Assembly: GCA_950097015.1 (NCBI GenBank)
Contig: CATNEN010000001.1
Span: 19,782,501 to 19,846,500 of the forward strand
Length of the DNA stretch: 64,000 bases
Origin: Macrostomum hystrix
Lineage: Eukaryota > Platyhelminthes > Macrostomidae
Reading direction: 5' to 3'
Shown: positions 1-10,496 of the stretch, piece after piece
Layout: every line of letters begins with the position of its first letter
How positions within the stretch are numbered: the stretch's first letter is position 1
The notes under the pieces: generated by a model
The model's input: only the letters and a program-made list of their open reading frames with translations
Told to the model about the DNA's origin: nothing
Database searches by the model: none
Made by a program: the position numbers and the translations under genes

Positions 1-1020
1 GTTGTTGAGGACACTCTGGGGTTGTTGAGGATACTCTGGGGTTACACTCTGGGGTTGTTGAGGACACTCTGGGGTTGTTGAGGACACTCTGGGGTTGTTG
101 AGGACACTCTGGGGTTGTTGAGGATACTCTGGGGTTGTTGAGGACACTCGGGTTGTTGAGGACACTCTGGGGTTGTTGAGGATACTCTGGGGTTACACTC
201 TGGGGTTGTTGAGGACACTCGGGTTGTTGAGGACACTCTGGGGTTGTTGAGGATACTCTGGGGTTACACTCTGGGGTTGTTGAGGACACTCTGGGGTTGT
301 TGAGGACACTCTGGGGTTGTTGAGGACACTCTGGGGTTGTTGAGGACACTCTGGGTTTGTTGAGGATACTCTGGGGTTGTTGAGGACACTCTGGGGTTGT
401 TGAGGACACTCTGGGGTTGTTGAGGACACTCTGGGGTTGTTGAGGATACTCTGGGGTTGTTGAGGATACTCTGGGGTTACACTCTGGAGTTGTTGAGGAC
501 ACTCTGGGGTTGTTGAGGACACTCTGGGGTTGTTGAGGACACTCTGGGGTTGTTGAGGACACTCTGGGGTTGTTGAGGATACTCTGGGGTTGTTGAGGAC
601 ACTCTGGGGTTGTTGAGGACACTCTGGGGTTTTTGAGGATACTCTGGGGTTACACTCTGGGGTTTTTGAGGACACTCTGGGGTTACACTCTGGGGTTTTT
701 GAGGACACTCTGGGGTTGTTGAGGACACTCTGGGGTTGTTGAGGACACTCTGGGGTTGTTAAGGATACTCTGGGGTTGTTGAGGATACTCTGGGGTTGTT
801 GAGGACACTCTGGGGTTTTTGAGGATACTCTGGGGTTACACTCTGGGGTTGTTGAGGACACTCTGGGGTTTTTGAGGATACTCTGGGGTTACACTCTGGG
901 GTTGTTGAGGACACTCTGGGGTTTTTGAGGATACTCTGGGGTTACACTCTGGGGTTGTTGAGGACACTCTGGGGTTGTTGAGGACACTCTGGGGTTGTTG
1001 AGGACACTCTGGGGTTGTTA
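1..1020. repeat. G-rich minisatellite, 20-bp and 13-bp units
   Basis: The array is built from a 20-bp unit, GGGGTTGTTGAGGACACTCT, mixed with a shortened 13-bp form, GGGGTTACACTCT. It runs off the left edge of the window. Substitutions such as GTTGTTG to GTTTTTG and ACACT to ATACT mark subfamilies. Open frames in it (up to 222 codons) are low-complexity translations of the repeat and are not supported as genes. Confidence 0.97.
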
Positions 1021-1592
1021 GGACACAATTGTTGTTGGGGACTGTTTGGGATTGTTGGGGAGAAGGTTATTAGGGGTACAGTTAGCCCCTGAGCTTGATT
1101 CCGCGGCGAGGCCACATTAATACGGGGCGCAACCGCAGAGAAGGCTTGGGGGACTTTCTCATGCAGTTTTTCCGATGAAAATAACTCCTTGCCGTGACAT
1201 TTCCAACTTTGGAGACTTTCAAACTAGGATCAACTCTCTGCCTCTTCTTCCCCAAGGAATGATCCGGCCAAGACACTCATCTGCCTCGCTGAACTAACGA
1301 AGTGGACGGACTCAAAAAACCTGAGCCCAAGTTGAGTTAGAAGCCGTTGAGTAGAGCAGAATCTCAGACTCAACATCCGACAGTCTAGTTTAGCCACACG
1401 CCTGCGTGCATTCTCGGACAGTTGGCGGTTTTAATTAATTCCTGAGCAGTCGACTCAAGTTCAGCTTTGAGGGCTGGCAATCCAATCCGCAGGCTCCCCA
1501 CCTTCCCAAGGGGTTAGAGAAGGGACTCCTGCTTCATTAGGTTTCTTCTACAGCTTTTACTCGTAACTCTTACTCGTATATTTACATATATG
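1021..1592. other. Unique spacer between two G/C-skewed arrays
   Basis: No gene is recognised. The stretch holds the head-truncated SINE fragment at 1082-1165 and otherwise unremarkable sequence. The open frame at 1082-1276 on the minus strand overlaps the SINE and is not a gene. Confidence 0.6.
1082..1165 (+). mobile_element. tRNA-derived SINE fragment (family B)
   Basis: This segment matches by eye the copies at 45955-46275 and 52655-52890. It carries the CCTGAGCTTGATTCC box-B-like stretch, then GCGGCGAGGCCACATT, the GGGGCGCAACCGC block and AGAGAAGGCTTGGGGG. Only the tRNA-proximal part survives; the tRNA head (box A) and the 3' body are missing. It is an old, truncated copy. Confidence 0.7.
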
Positions 1593-3398
1593 TAGTATCT
1601 CCACCTGGTTATCTCCCCCACACCCAGAGTATCTCCCTCACACCCAGAGTATCTCCCTCACACCCAGAGTATCTCCCCCACACCCAGAGTATCTCCCCCA
1701 CACCCAGAGTATCTCCCCCACACCCAGAGTATCTCCCCCACACCCAGAGTATCTCCCCCACACCCAGAGTATCTCCCCCACACCCAGAGTATCTCCACCT
1801 GGTAATCTCCCCTACACCCAGAGTATCTCCCCCACACCCAGAGTATCTCCACCTGGTTATCTCCCCTACACCCAGAGTCTCTCCCCCACACCCAGAGTAT
1901 CTCCCCCACACCCAGAGTATCTCCACCTGGTTATCTCCCCTAAACCCAGAGATCTCCCCCACACCCAGAGTATCTCCCCACACCCAGAGTATCTCCACCT
2001 GGTTATCTCCCCTACACCCAGAGTATCTCCCCCACACCCAGAGTATCTCCCCCACACCCAGAGTATCTCCCCCACACCCAGAGTATCTCCCCCACACCCA
2101 GAGATCTCCCCTAAACCCAGAGATCTCCCCTACACCCAGAGTATCTTCTCTACACCCAGAGTATCTCCCCCACACTCAGAGTATCTCCCCCACACCCAGA
2201 GTATCTCCCCCACACCCAGAGTATCTCCCCCACACCCAGAGTATCTCCCCCACACCCAGAGTATCTCCCCTACACCCAGAGTATCTTCTCTACACCCAGA
2301 GTATCTCCCCCACACCCAGAGTATCTCCCCCAAACCCAGAGTATCTCCCCCACACCCAGAGTATCTCCCCCACACTCAGAGTATCTCCCCTACACCCAGA
2401 GATCTCCCCTACACCCAGAGTATCTTCTCTACACCCAGAGTATCTCCCCCACACCCAGAGTATCTCCCCTACACCCAGAGTATCTCCCCCACACCCAGAG
2501 ATCTCCCCTAAACCCTCTCCCCCAGAGTATCTGGGGGATACTCTGGGGTAATCTCCACCTGGTTATCTCCCCTACACCCAGAGTATCTCCCCCACACCCA
2601 GAGATCTCCCCTACACCTAGAGATCTCCCCTACACCCAGAGTATCTCCCCCACACCCAGAGATCTCCCCTAAACCCAGAGATCTCCCCCACACCAAGAGT
2701 ATCTCCCCCACACCCAGAGTATCTCCCCCACACTCAGAGTATCTCCCCCACACCCAGAGTATCTCCCCCACACCCAGAGTATCTCCCCTACACCCAGAGT
2801 ATCTCCCCCACACCCAGAGATCTCCCCTAAACCCAGAGATCTCCCCCACACCAAGAGTATCTCCCCCACACCCAAAGTATCTCCACCTGGTTATCTCCCC
2901 TACACCCAGAGTATCTCCCCCACACCAAGAGTATCTCCCCCACACCCAGAGTATCTCCCCTACACCCAGAGTATCTCCCCCCACACCCAGAGATCTCCCC
3001 TAAACCCAGAGATCTCCCCCACACCAAGAGTATCTCCCCTACACCCAGAGTATCTCCCCCACACCCAGAGATCTCCCCTACACCCAGAGATCTCCCCTAC
3101 ACCCAGAGTATCTCCCCCACACCCAGAGATCTCCCCTAAACCCAGAGATCTCCCCCACACCAAGAGTATCTCCCCTACACCCAGAGTATCTCCCCCACAC
3201 CCAGAGATCTCCCCTACACCCAGAGATCTCCCCTACACCCAGAGTATCTCCCCCACACCCAGAGATCTCCCCTAAACCCAGAGTATCTCCCCCACACCCA
3301 GAGTATCTCCCCTACACCCAGAGTATCTTCTCTACACCCAGAGTATCTCCCCCACACCCAGAGTATCTCCCGCACACCCAGAGTATCTCCCCCACACC
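1593..3398. repeat. C-rich minisatellite, 20-bp unit
   Basis: The main unit is ATCTCCCCCACACCCAGAGT, with 18-19-bp variants that lack the final T or carry TACACCC, and interspersed ATCTCCACCTGGTT segments. On the minus strand it reads G-rich with closely spaced GGG and GGGGG runs. An inverted pair of units lies at 2521-2546. Open frames in it are repeat translations. Confidence 0.97.
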
Positions 3399-4036
3399 TC
3401 TAGAGTATTAGAATATGCCCCTAGAGTACATCACAAAAGTACATTTACCCTGTACCCCTTGCTCCTATGGGTATCGGAATATGGGACATGAGGTGGAGTC
3501 AATAGGATGTTTCGAGACAAGTTTCGGGATTGAGCACAGGAGCAATATATATCCAGCGGGGAAGCATTATTGACAAGCTGTGGGTAGGACTTTGCAGCTC
3601 ATCGATAAGTGGACTAAAGGACTGCAGCCTAGGCTAGTAGATTCTAGTCGAATTTGAGTCGAGTTGAGTTGCTCCAAATAACATAAGAAGCTTACTCACC
3701 AAATAGTTAGGCCTATCAGGGTAGACCTGCTCGAGAATTTTTCGTAGGGTTGCATGCACTTTATCTCCTAACAAAATTGGAATAAAATACATTATTGGCA
3801 TGTAGGAACCAGTACTAGGTTTAACTGAATGATTTGTAGCTGACTTCATAAGCCATTCATACACGATGCAGCATTCCTTAGCACATCTTGTTAAAGAAAT
3901 TAAATTATTTATCCGACGAGCCAAACACCGGTTCACTTCAGGATCGACAAGCCAACTCGACTTGAAATGGGGTGCCTAACTTTCGCATGAGGCTTGTTAG
4001 AGTTCGTTTAAAAATAAAAAAGACCAGGAATTCATA
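3399..4036. other. Unique spacer with one candidate exon
   Basis: Unique sequence between two arrays. The only supportable content is the minus-strand candidate exon at 3700-3975; the remaining bases show nothing recognisable. Confidence 0.5.
3700..3975 (-). CDS. Candidate internal exon of an unrecognised gene
   Basis: On the minus strand an open frame of 92 codons is bounded by an acceptor-like AG (GCGAAAGTTAG, with CTCTAAC upstream as a possible branch point) and a strong donor, TATTTG|GTGAGTAAG. The peptide has varied composition (for example DPEVNRCLARRINNLISLTR and KILEQVYPDRPNYL), unlike the surrounding repeat translations, with several Cys and hydrophobic segments. I do not recognise the family. 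Entry and exit are both phase 0. No partner exons were found: the neighbouring DNA is minisatellite upstream (4037-5362) and downstream (1593-3398), so adjoining exons would lie outside the window or across an array. It could instead be a relic of a mobile element or a chance frame. Confidence 0.4.
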
Positions 4037-5362
4037 TGAATAGAATGGATTGCTAGTATAGCCCTCATATTGATGACGGGAATAGAATGGATTGCTAGTC
4101 TAGCCCTCATATTGATGACGGGAATAGAATGGATTGCTAGTCTAGCCCTCATATTGATGATGTGAATAGAATGGATTGCTAGTCTAGCCCTCATATTGAT
4201 GATGTGAATAGAATGGATTGCTAGTCTAGCCCTCATATTGATGATGTGAATAGAATGGATTGCTAGTCTAGCCCTCATATTGATGACGGGAATAGAATGG
4301 ATTGCTAGTCTAGCCCTCATATTGATGATGTGAATAGAATGGATTGCTAGTCTAGCCCTCATATTGATGACGGGAATAGAATGGATTGCTAGTCTAGCCC
4401 TCATATTGATGACGGGAATAGAATGGATTGCTAGTCTAGCCCTCATATTGATGACTGGAATAGAATGGATTGCTAGTCTAGCCCTCATATTGATGACGGG
4501 AATAGAATGGATTGCTAGTCTAGCCCTCATATTGATGACTGGAATAGAATGGATTGCTAGTCTAGCCCTCATATTGATGACTGGAATAGAATGGATTGCT
4601 AGTCTAGCCCTCATATTGATGACTGGAATAGAATGGATTGCTAGTCTAGCCCTCATATTGATGACGGGAATAGAATGGATTGCTAGTCTAGCCCTCATAT
4701 TGATGACGGGAATAGAATGGATTGCTAGTCTAGCCCTCATATTGATGACGGGAATAGAATGGATTGCTAGTCTAGCCCTCATATTGATGATGTGAATAGA
4801 ATGGATTGCTAGTCTAGCCCTCATATTGATGATGTGAATAGAATGGATTGCTAGTCTAGCCCTCATATTGATGATGTGAATAGAATGGATTGCTAGTCTA
4901 GCCCTCATATTGATGACGGGAATAGAATGGATTGCTAGTCTAGCCCTCATATTGATGATGTGAATAGAATGGATTGCTAGTCTAGCCCTCATATTGATGA
5001 TGTGAATAGAATGGATTGCTAGTCTAGCCCTCATATTGATGACGGGAATAGAATGGATTGCTAGTCTAGCCCTCATATTGATGACGGGAATAGAATGGAT
5101 TGCTAGTCTAGCCCTCATATTGATGACTGGAATAGAATGGATTGCTAGTCTAGCCCTCATATTGATGACGGGAATAGAATGGATTGCTAGTCTAGCCCTC
5201 ATATTGATGACTGGAATAGAATGGATTGCTAGTCTAGCCCTCATATTGATGACTGGAATAGAATGGATTGCTAGTCTAGCCCTCATATTGATGACGGGAA
5301 TAGAATGGATTGCTAGTCTAGCCCTCATATTGATGACGGGAATAGAATGGATTGCTAGTCTA
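4037..5362. repeat. 42-bp minisatellite, about 32 units
   Basis: Each 42-bp unit begins GAATGGATTGCTAGTCTAGC and ends CTCATATTGATGA plus a variable CGGGAATA, TGTGAATA or CTGGAATA. Because 42 is a multiple of three the array stays open on both strands (463 codons minus, 143 and 126 plus). The order of variants from about 4358 recurs 672 bp (16 units) later, indicating block duplication. It is not supported as coding: no splice context and 14-residue perfect periodicity on both strands. Confidence 0.97.
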
Positions 5363-6298
5363 ACAATAAACATCGATAAGATTAGCAATCAGCCAATAAC
5401 AAGCGAATATGTTTAGAAGCATCCGTTGCTGTACGAACTAGTACAGCTTGTACTAGTCATCAGACAGGCTAAAACTCAGCTAAGCATTGTTGCAACTTTA
5501 TTTTACTTAATAGATAATAGAGAATTGATTTATTTAGCTCACATAGGCGACCAAATTGACAGGACTGGTGACAAAAACTGCTTAGATTTGGAAGAAGTCC
5601 ATTTTTAATAGCATATTAGTCTGATATATAGAAATATATATCTACTAGATTAGCGAATTAAGCGAATCGATACCAGCTAAATAGCTTATTCATTGATATA
5701 AGAACAAATAATCTAGAAATAAGATGACAAAATTGACACAAAGCGATAAATTAGAATTTTGATAATCAGTTCGGGCATAAAATTGCAAAAAAGGATTTAG
5801 CAAGTGAGAACTAGAATATTTAACTGAAAGGTTTGTTATACTGACAGAAAAACGCTACACACTCACATACTGGTCATGCGGGCTGTGTACTTTAAGGAAA
5901 ATAACACTGAATATTTCCATATTTGGTAGCCATTATTATAATAGCATAATCACGCACTAGCCACCACCAGGTGATTAACATACAAATAGAATGAAGCACT
6001 GCTAGGCTTGCAGTTCAAATAAATAAACTTTAATAAACATAAAGTAGGTACTTATGCGATAAATAACTTCATAATAGTAGATATTCAACAGTGGCAGGCA
6101 AACTACAAGTCTAGTAAATTTTTTGTAAACTGCCCAAAGCTGCAATAAATGGGATGAGCACAGATGAAGGCAGATGGGAAGCTGAACTAAATAACTGCAG
6201 CTACAGTGTCGCATACTGGATGCAATTGAATATAAAAATAGCAAAGGTTATTAACAACTATTGTAGACACAGGCGCCAAAGGACTAATTCCTATATGA
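5363..6298. other. Unique AT-rich spacer
   Basis: No gene is recognised. It contains a perfect 9-bp inverted repeat with a 3-bp loop at 5437-5457 (ACTAGTACA / TGTACTAGT). Short open frames lack any family resemblance. Confidence 0.5.
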
Positions 6299-6597
6299 GC
6301 TGAGAGGGAGAGAGAGGAGAGGGAGAGAGAGGAGAGGGAGAGAAAGAGGGAGAGAGAGAGGGAGAGAGAGAGGAGAGGGAGAGAGAGAGGGAGAGAAAGG
6401 AGAGGAGAGGGAGAGAGAGGAGAGGGAGAGAGAGAGAGGAGAGGGAGAGAAAGGAGAGGAGAGGGATAGAGAGAGGAGAGGGAGAGAAAGGAGAGGAGAG
6501 GGAGAGAGAGAGAGGAGAGGGGGAGACAGAGGAGAGGGAGAGAGAGGAGAGGGAGAGAGAGGAGAGGGGGAGAGAGAGGAGAGGAGAGGGAGGGTGC
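6299..6597. repeat. GA-rich polypurine tract
   Basis: Almost uninterrupted purines built from GAGAGG, GAGAGA and GGGAGA on the plus strand. It yields serine/leucine/proline frames on the minus strand that are artefacts. Confidence 0.95.
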
Positions 6598-7410
6598 AAG
6601 GGAGAGAGCGAGACTGACAGCGCCACAAAACACGGCAAGCACTGACACAGAAGATGGCCTGTTAATTTAGTAGAACCGATTTTGTTTAAATTCCAATATT
6701 TGTTGGTTCAAAAATGAGGAAGAGGTGGGAGAGGGGAGACAATGGGATGATAGGAGATTAAGGCAGTGACAAGCAGCAGCAGCAGCAGATGCTAGATCAG
6801 TAGTGAGAGAAAATCCTGCCTAGCAAGGTTTTCAAGCAGCAATGAACAGGCAGCAGATTTAGGCGGCAAATCATACATAAATAGCAAGGTAACAGGTTTG
6901 AGTAGTGGAGAGGGACATCACAGTAGCGCATTAGTTCATTACATAATATGTGGTTCATATTGAACGACTTCAATTTAACTTTATTTACCTCTTTTGTCTT
7001 CTAAATTCTACCCGACTTGTAACTGAGGGGGTGGAGCAGGGATGAGAGATTGCGAAAAGTGCGCACAGAGACAAGAACAACGCAAATAGATTCGCTGCAG
7101 AGGCGGACTTAATGGGGAGTAGAGATTGTAGAATTGGGATTAAAATCCCACATTCTTTTAATCGCTACTCCCAGCAGAAGAAAACAGACCAGTTTTAGTT
7201 CTCACGACAATTTCGGTCGCGAAAGCCAATCAACGAACAGTTTTGCGAACAAAATCATAACCAGGGCGGGGAACAGGCGGCAGAGCATGAATGGGATAGA
7301 AATCCCGACGAGATATTTAATGCCTAAAATGGTGTCTAAATTGTGTGTTAATCTAAAGCATAGAAAGATATTTTTATTGGAACTTGAAATTTGAAACTAA
7401 AACCCAATTA
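6598..7410. other. Unique spacer
   Basis: No gene is recognised. A short (CAG)5 run lies near 6775-6789. The open frame at 7134-7394 is short and resembles nothing known. Confidence 0.5.
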
Positions 7411-7712
7411 AAATCCTGGGATTTCCCAGTCGAATTCAGGGATTTCCCTCTCAAATCCTTGGATTTTCCATTTAAATCCTTTGATTTCCCAATTAAATCC
7501 TTGGATTTCCCATTAAAATCCTTTGATTTCCCATTTAAATCCTTTGATTTCCCATTTAAATCCTTTGATTTCCCATTTAAATCCTTGGATTTCCCATTTA
7601 AATCCTTGGATTTCCCATTTAAATCCTTGGATTTCCCATTTAAATCCTTGGATTTCCCAATTAAATCCTTGGATTTCCCATTTAAATCCTTAAATTTCCA
7701 ATTAAAAGGCTA
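7411..7712. repeat. 21-bp minisatellite
   Basis: About 14 units of 21 bp, core GGATTTCCCATTTAAATCC. The 21-bp period gives a 109-codon frame repeating a seven-residue phrase (SLDFPFK), explained entirely by the repeat. Confidence 0.95.
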
Positions 7713-8529
7713 GAGTTTCAAATCTAAATCCATAAGATTTCTAATTTAAATCTTCGTGGAATTTCGAGTTAGAATCGTGTGATTTGCTATCTGTTGGGAT
7801 TTGCAACAGAAATCATGAAATTTCCTATTCCTTAAAGTTAAATAATGGTAAGTTTTCTTTGAATCGTGTTTCAGGGATTTCCAAACGGAATCCCTGATTT
7901 TCGAATTGGAAATAATGAACAATTATTGTCATGCTCAGCACACCTGCTACAGAAATATTATCCTATAAGTTGAATAGCCAATAATTACGCACACCGCATT
8001 ATGCAAGCAAACAGTAAGAATAGTTTGCAAGGAAACCACAGATTAATACTAGTGCACTTTTTATAGAAAAAATAGTTGGTTTTTTATCGACAAACGAATA
8101 ATTGCGTTACAGAACGCGAACGTTGACATACAGTAAGTAGAGAGCTGTGTCAGAGTAAAGTCTACAAACAAGAACAAGCTTAGAATATAAAGTTTATTAG
8201 GGTAATTTAGATTTCAGATGACAAAGACAACAATGTAGTAACAATGTGAGTAGAAAATAATTGCGCTAAATTTAACAAATTACAATAATTTGCTGGAGTA
8301 AGACTGGTCAAGAATAATGCCTGTCCTATTCTGGCTACTATGTTAGTAGTCTGAAGCAAACATAGATTTTTTTGTCTGGAATCGTAAAAAAAATTTTGTA
8401 ACGCAGCATAGGGTAGGATTATAGGCTTAGCAAAATAAACTGGTTAAAGGTTCTATGTCGCAATGCTCCACTAAAAATTAATAATGATTGCGTAATTTAG
8501 GTACCATGGACATTTTAGAGTAGGGAGGA
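7713..8529. other. Unique AT-rich spacer
   Basis: Decayed repeat-like sequence at the start (7713-7910), then unique AT-rich DNA. Nothing further can be supported. Confidence 0.5.
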
Positions 8530-10208
8530 TTTTGACCCCCTGAATATTATTGGGTGGAGGGTTTCAGATTCCCTGAATATTATCAGGATGTAGGGTTTCA
8601 GAGTCCTTGAATATTATCAGGGCGGAGGGTTGCACAGTCCCTGAATATTATTGGGTAGAGGGTTTCAGATTCCCTGTATATTATCAGGGTAGAAGGTTTC
8701 AGATTCCCTGAATATTATCAGGGTGGAGGGTTTCAGATTCCCTGAATATTATCAGGGTGGAGGGTTTCAGATTCCCTGAATATTATCAGGGTGGAGGGTT
8801 TCAGATTCCCTGAATATTATCAGGGTGGAGGGTTTCAGATTCCCTGAATATTATCAGGGTGGAGGGTTTCAGATTCCCTGAATATTATCAGGGTGGAGGG
8901 TTTCAGATTCCCTGAATATTATCAGGGTAGAGGGTTTCAGATTCCCTGAATATTATCAGGGTGGAGGGTTTCAGATTCCCTGAATATTATCAGGGTAGAA
9001 GGTTTCAGATTCCCTGAATATTATCAGGGTGGAGGGTTTCAGATTCCCTGAATATTATCAGGGTAGAAGGTTTCAGATTCCCTGAATATTATCAGGGTGG
9101 AGGGTTTCAGATTCCCTGAATATTATCAGGGTAGAGGGTTTCAGATTCCCTGAATATTATCAGGGTAGAGGGTTTGAGATTCCCTGAATATTATCAGGGT
9201 AGAGGGTTTCAGATTCCCTGAATATTATCAGGGTAGAGGGTTTCAGATTCCCTGAATATTATCAGGGTAGAGGGTTTGAGATTCCCTGAATATTATCAGG
9301 GTAGAGGGTTTCAGATTCCCTGAATATTATCAGGGTAGAGAGTTTCAGATTCCCTGAATATTATCAGGGTGGAGGGTTTGAGATTCCCTGAATATTATCA
9401 GGGTGGAGGGTTTCAGAGTCCCTGAATATTATCAGGGTGGAGGGTTTCAGAGTCCCTGAATATTATCATGGCGGAGGGTTTCAGATTCCCTGAATATTAT
9501 CAGGGTAGAGGGTTTGAGATTCCCTGAATATTATCAGGGTAGAGGGTTTCAGAGTCCCTGAATATTATCATGGCGGAGGGTTTCAGAGTCCCTGAATATT
9601 ATCAGGGTAGAGGGTTTGAGATTCCCTGAATATTATCAGGGTAGAGGGTTTCAGATTCCCTGAATATTATCAGGGTAGAGGGTTTGAGATTCCCTGAATA
9701 TTATCAGGGTAGAGGGTTTCAGATTCCCTGAATATTATCAGGGTAGAGGGTTTCAGATTCCCTGAATATTATCAGGGTAGAGGGTTTGAGATTCCCTGAA
9801 TATTATCAGGGTAGAGGGTTTCAGATTCCCTGAATATTATCAGGGTAGAGAGTTTCAGATTCCCTGAATATTATCAGGGTGGAGGGTTTGAGATTCCCTG
9901 AATATTATCAGGGTGGAGGGTTTCAGAGTCCCTGAATATTATCAGGGTGGAGGGTTTCAGAGTCCCTGAATATTATCATGGCGGAGGGTTTCAGATTCCC
10001 TGAATATTATCAGGGTAGAGGGTTTGAGATTCCCTGAATATTATCAGGGTGGAGGGTTTCAGAGTCCCTGAATATTATCATGGCGGAGGGTTTCAGAGTC
10101 CCTGAATATTATCAGGGTGGAGGGTTTCAGATTCCCTGAATATTATCATGGCGGAGGGTTTCAGAGTCCCTGAATATTATCATGGCGGAGGGTTTCAGAG
10201 TCCCTGAA
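8530..10208. repeat. 34-bp minisatellite with a hairpin in each unit
   Basis: About 49 units of 34 bp. Each holds CCCTGAATATTATCAGGG, an inverted repeat with CCCTGA and TCAGGG stems, followed by a T(A/G)GAGGGTTTCAGATT spacer. Variants (TTTGAG, CATGGCGG, AGAGAG) recur in the same order about 510 bp (15 units) apart, for example near 9340 and 9850, showing recent block duplication. No frame survives, since 34 is not a multiple of three. Confidence 0.97.
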
Positions 10209-10496
10209 TAGTTTCAACTAGAGACAGTTTAAATCACCTTGAATAGATTTGGTAAAGAATAGTCTTAAATAACAGCTTCCTAGCTCTAAAAAACTAATTT
10301 ATAGATTACAGAAAGAGATCAGGCTGCGGTGCCAGTACTAACAGGGGACGATAAACACAATGGATAGTAAAACAAGCAACAATGATCGTAACTAAAAAAG
10401 CAAATAAAGAAAGCATTGAATTAGAAATTCTACTAGCATCCGAGGCCACCTCAAACCCAGTCGAGTTAATGCGAATACCGCCAAGGGATAACCGGC

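Noticed and set aside
1-1020. Telomere-like GGGGTT repeat
   Set aside because: The repeat unit is 20 bp with GGGGTT only once per unit; it is an ordinary minisatellite.
3997-5388. 463-codon open frame on the minus strand
   Set aside because: It is a pure translation of the 42-bp tandem repeat, open on both strands, without splice or homology support.
8530-10208. CRISPR-like regular repeats
   Set aside because: Units are directly contiguous without unique spacers, and the genome is eukaryotic.
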